A stretch of 8,263 bases of DNA from an uncultured bacterium. GTDB lineage: Bacteria > Actinomycetota > Coriobacteriia > Coriobacteriales > Coriobacteriaceae. The stretch is from the NCBI GenBank assembly GCA_905215195.1, contig CAJMPF010000068.1, positions 1-8,263 of the forward strand. The letters run 5' to 3'. Made by a program: the position numbers and the translations under genes. The notes under the pieces are model-generated. The model searched no databases. It was not told the DNA's origin and saw only the letters and a program-made list of their open reading frames with translations. Shown piece by piece: positions 6,333-8,263 of the stretch. How positions within the stretch are numbered: position 1 is the stretch's first letter; each line of letters begins with the position of its first letter.

Positions 6333-7832
6333 ATGTTTAATCAAAAAAACAAGGTGACACGCGCGGACTATGAGCAGTGGCGTGCCGGACAGGATGAGAC
6401 GGCGGGTCGCATCGCGTCCGACCCCGATAGGCTTTTGTTCCATGTGGAGCCTGAGCTTGGCTGGCTCAACGACCCCAACGGTTTGGTGCAGATTGGTGAT
6501 ACATATCACATCTATCATCAATACGATCCGTTCGACGCTGCACATGGCGGTCCAGTGCTTTGGAACCATCTGACGACAAAGGATTTTGTGACGTACGAGA
6601 ATTGCGGCCCCGTGTTGTTCCCCGATTCCGATTTGGATTCGAGTGGAGCGTATTCTGGTTCTGCCTTTGTACGTGATGGCAAGATTCACTACTTCTATAC
6701 CGGCAACGTTAAGCATTTTGACCGCGATGATTACGACTACGTGTTGACGGGCCGTGAGCAAAACCAGATTCATATGGTTGCCGAGAATCCCGACGAATTG
6801 GGCGAGAAGCGCATAGCTATTGGACCGGTCGATTACCCCGACGATATCGGTACGCACGTGCGCGACCCCAAGATCCTTGAACACGACAGTATCTACTACA
6901 TGGTTCTCGGCGCTCGTACGAAAGACGACCGCGGCTGCGTGCTTGTCTATACCTCGCGTGATCTAGAGGACTGGGGCTATGCGACGCGCATTGAGCTGGG
7001 CGAGAAGTTTGGCTTTATGTGGGAGTGTCCTGATCTGTTTGAGCTCGATGGCGAGCTTATTCTCGTTTGCTGTCCGCAGGGCGTGCCCGCCGATGGCTGG
7101 CGTTACCGCAATCCGCATCAGTGCGTGTGGTTCTCCATCGAGGCCGATTGGGGGGCGCCGAGCTTTAAGATCGTCGGCCAGGGCATGCCTCCGATGGTTG
7201 ATGCCGGTTTTGATTTCTATGCCCCGCAGTCCTTTGAGGATGCTGCGGGTCGACGTTTGATGATCGGATGGTCGGGTTGTCCCGATGCGACGGCAGAAAG
7301 CCCGACGGTGGCACGCGGGTGGCAGTGCGCGTTGACGGTGCCGCGAGAGCTGAGCATGCGCGATGGTAAGCTCTGTCAGCAGCCGGTGCACGAGATTGAG
7401 AGGATGCGCGGCGACTGCGTTCGCGCGACAGGCGGTGAAACCGTTGAGGAGCCGGGCCGCCTGTTTGACCTTGTGGTTTCCTGTGAGGGCGCCAAGATGG
7501 TCGAGCTCGAGATCCGCAAGGGTGTCTTTGTGCGTTATACGGACGGGATGCTTACCCTCGATATGGGCGACGAAGGCTATGGACGCGACCGGAGGTCGAT
7601 CGAGCTCAGCGAGCTTCGCGACCTGCTTGCCCGTGATGCGCGCGGCGTGCGTGCCGAAGCGCTGCTCGGCCGGCTGCGCGCAGGCGGCGTTGTTGGTCTG
7701 CCAATCGCTCGTGTCCCAAGCGGATGTGCCAAACTCGAAGCTGCCGTTCTGGATCAGGTTATACGTCGAGCCGTACCTATTCGCCGGCGGTTCCGGCGAT
7801 GGAGCTGCATGCCGAGGGTGCGGCGTCGATGA
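6333..7832 (+). CDS. scrB: Sucrose-6-phosphate hydrolase (GH32), C-terminus disrupted
   Basis: ATG 6333 is preferred because GAGAAGG (6318-6324) lies 8 bases upstream; ATG 6327 is too close to it and GTG 6291 sits inside a hairpin. From 6333 the frame has 499 codons. The catalytic propeller is complete: WLNDPNG with nucleophile D47, YSGSAF (107-112), RDP (R177-D178-P179) and WECPD with acid/base E231. It should cleave sucrose-6-phosphate into glucose-6-phosphate and fructose in the cytoplasm. From about residue 431 (base ~7625) the sequence stops resembling GH32: the expected beta-sandwich strands with the DxSSxExFVNxGE-type segment are absent and an Arg/Ala-rich tail runs to TGA 7830-7832. 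The genuine C-terminus is found out of frame at 7757-7855. The gene is therefore probably impaired, since the GH32 sandwich usually matters for stability, although the active-site domain is intact. Confidence 0.85.
   Translation: MFNQKNKVTRADYEQWRAGQDETAGRIASDPDRLLFHVEPELGWLNDPNGLVQIGDTYHIYHQYDPFDAAHGGPVLWNHLTTKDFVTYENCGPVLFPDSDLDSSGAYSGSAFVRDGKIHYFYTGNVKHFDRDDYDYVLTGREQNQIHMVAENPDELGEKRIAIGPVDYPDDIGTHVRDPKILEHDSIYYMVLGARTKDDRGCVLVYTSRDLEDWGYATRIELGEKFGFMWECPDLFELDGELILVCCPQGVPADGWRYRNPHQCVWFSIEADWGAPSFKIVGQGMPPMVDAGFDFYAPQSFEDAAGRRLMIGWSGCPDATAESPTVARGWQCALTVPRELSMRDGKLCQQPVHEIERMRGDCVRATGGETVEEPGRLFDLVVSCEGAKMVELEIRKGVFVRYTDGMLTLDMGDEGYGRDRRSIELSELRDLLARDARGVRAEALLGRLRAGGVVGLPIARVPSGCAKLEAAVLDQVIRRAVPIRRRFRRWSCMPRVRRR
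7626..7758 (-). other. Ectopic coding fragment inserted in the 3' end of scrB (antisense)
   Basis: Read on the minus strand from about 7763 down to 7626, this segment encodes YNLIQNGSFEFGTSAW, then DTSDWQTNNAACAQPAEQ, then RFGTHAARITG, with no stop codon. The NLIxNGSFE...W start and a later G-x-x-x-x-R-(I/V)-T element are the typical opening of CBM4_9-like or galactose-binding beta-sandwich domains, often seen in phage tail and surface proteins. It has no start codon or full domain, so it is a fragment and not a gene. It lies exactly where the scrB sequence is missing. Edges are estimated to within about 10 bases from where ScrB-like sequence ends and resumes. The family assignment is by eye. 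Confidence 0.5.
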
Positions 7833-7855
7833 ATTTTTACCGCCTCGCTCATTAA
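7757..7855 (+). pseudogene. scrB: Detached C-terminal end of scrB
   Basis: In the frame that starts at 7757, different from the upstream scrB frame, the sequence reads GYT then SSRTYSPAVPAMELHAEG then AASMNFYRLAH and stops at TAA 7853-7855. This matches the normal last strands of sucrose-6-phosphate hydrolases (SSRxYP... followed by a final Y-x-L). It has no start codon and cannot be translated with the catalytic part unless a frameshift occurs, so it marks the original end of the gene before disruption. Confidence 0.65.
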
Positions 7856-7880
7856 CCGTGTATGGAGCACGATTGGACTT

Positions 7881-7915
7881 GTTGGGCGGAATGTGTCGCA
7901 GTTGCCGCGGCCAAC
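7881..7915 (+). terminator. Weak hairpin after the original scrB stop
   Basis: GTTGGGCGG (7881-7889) pairs with CCGC and CCAAC within 7905-7915, with a 2-base GG bulge and a loop of about 15 bases. No T-tract follows (TACCGTTTATCG). It may be a remnant or weak terminator of the operon. Confidence 0.25.
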
Positions 7916-7927
7916 TACCGTTTATCG

Positions 7928-7946
7928 CATATAGCGACCGTTTGCG
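7928..7946 (-). promoter_or_regulatory. Possible distal operator-like site
   Basis: CATATAGCGACCGTTTGCG agrees with operator O2 as written on the plus strand (CATATGTCAACCGTTTGCC) at 15 of 19 positions, including the CCGTTTGC core. The TGTCA block, invariant in the four better copies, is altered, so this may be a weak or decayed site or a coincidence. Confidence 0.25.
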
Positions 7947-8002
7947 GAATAAGTAACCCTCCTTAATAAACCGTATGGAATCCTAGATAAGCACGGAGTT
8001 TT

Positions 8003-8051
8003 CCAAGGAGACGCTGTCCTTTGTTGTGTGCAAGGGGCGGCGTCTCTTTGG
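8003..8051 (+). terminator. Long hairpin in the intergenic region, probable terminator
   Basis: CCAAGGAGACGC (8003-8014) pairs with GCGTCTCTTTGG (8040-8051) with one G-T wobble, and the stem continues inside with GTCCTTTG against CAAGGGGC. This makes a stem of about 20 pairs around a 7-base loop. The T-run is inside the 3' arm and no clean U-tail follows, so termination strength is uncertain. It separates the sugar operon from the DegV-family gene. Confidence 0.55.
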
Positions 8052-8059
8052 TGCTTGGA

Positions 8060-8077
8060 CACTGTTGTACAACAGTG
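8060..8077. promoter_or_regulatory. Perfect 18-bp palindrome, probable operator upstream of the DegV-family gene
   Basis: CACTGTTGTACAACAGTG is a perfect palindrome with no spacer, 54 bases before the DegV start codon. Its length and symmetry fit a dimeric regulator such as a TetR-family protein. It is unlike the LacI-type operators in this window. A weak -10-like TGTATT occurs at 8093-8098, so the site would lie over or just before the -35 region. Confidence 0.5.
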
Positions 8078-8131
8078 CGGCGGCGCGTGCCGTGTATTGA
8101 AAAGCCAATGTTGAGATGGGTCGTGATAATA

Positions 8132-8263
8132 ATGGGCAAGTACGTAATCGTGGTTGAGTCTGGGTCGGATGTGACGCCGGAGCTTTGCGAGCGCTACGGC
8201 ATCGTGCGCGTGCCCATGCATGTCACGATTGGTGACGAGACCGTCGAGGACGGCTCGATCGAT
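8132..8263 (+). CDS. DegV-family protein, N-terminal fragment
   Basis: The first 44 codons run to the end of the window without a stop. The sequence MGKYVIVVESGSDVTPELCE, then RYGIVRVPMHVTIGDE, then DGSID matches the opening of DegV/FakB proteins: a first beta-strand, the (D/E)SGSDx(T/S) segment, then a strand ending VTIGDE and a DG motif. In this family the DSxSD-type segment contributes to fatty-acid binding; here the first acidic residue is Glu. These proteins bind a fatty acid and, with FakA kinase, feed exogenous fatty acids into phospholipid synthesis. ATG 8132 has a GGG 11 bases upstream; a GTG at 8123 in the same frame is possible but its spacing is too short. The preceding hairpin and palindrome suggest it is transcribed separately from the sugar operon. 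Confidence 0.85.
   Translation, partial: MGKYVIVVESGSDVTPELCERYGIVRVPMHVTIGDETVEDGSID

Overview
The window looks like chromosomal DNA from a high-GC Gram-positive gut bacterium of the Coriobacteriia, most likely Collinsella or a close relative. This is inferred from codon use, the sucrose PTS locus and the general style of the proteins; there is no rRNA or other taxonomic marker to prove it. It runs from the tail of a metal-transporting P-type ATPase, across an IS110-family insertion sequence, into a LacI-controlled sucrose/fructoside utilisation operon, and ends in the first 44 codons of a DegV-family gene.

Layout. 1-282: 3' end of a P1B (Zn/Cd/Pb-type) ATPase, followed by a GC-rich hairpin with a short T-tract (terminator) and then a separate large palindrome (333-391). 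400-1689 (minus strand): IS110-family recombinase with all four DEDD residues and the catalytic serine, plus an unusual C-terminal XRE-type helix-turn-helix. 1690-2100: no recognisable gene; it holds the upstream non-coding end of the IS (where IS110-group elements encode their guide RNA) and then the promoter region of the regulator. 2158-3168: LacI/ScrR-type repressor. 3169-3352: control region with one inverted and two tandem copies of a 17-19 bp operator overlapping a TTGACA/TATCTT promoter. 3353-4735: divergent GH32-type beta-fructosidase. 4781-6232: sucrose-type PTS EIIBC. 6271-6311: intercistronic hairpin. 6333-7832: canonical sucrose-6-phosphate hydrolase whose C-terminal end is broken. 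7856-8131: intergenic region with hairpins and a perfect 18-bp palindrome. 8132 to the end: start of a DegV-family gene.

How it works together. The repressor gene and the operon promoter carry the same operator motif, so the repressor probably regulates both itself and the operon. EIIBC imports and phosphorylates sucrose or a related fructoside, taking phosphate from an EIIA encoded elsewhere. Two cytoplasmic GH32-clan enzymes then cleave the (phosphorylated) fructoside.

Most interesting points. (1) The last part of scrB has been replaced by about 130 bp that, read on the opposite strand, encodes a piece of an unrelated beta-sandwich or phage/CBM-like protein; the true ScrB C-terminus survives out of frame just downstream. 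(2) The IS110 recombinase is fused to an XRE helix-turn-helix, and a near-identical 12-bp sequence lies at its stop codon and about 100 bp upstream of its start. (3) A shared operator regulon is readable directly, including a 17-bp tandem repeat laid over the promoter.
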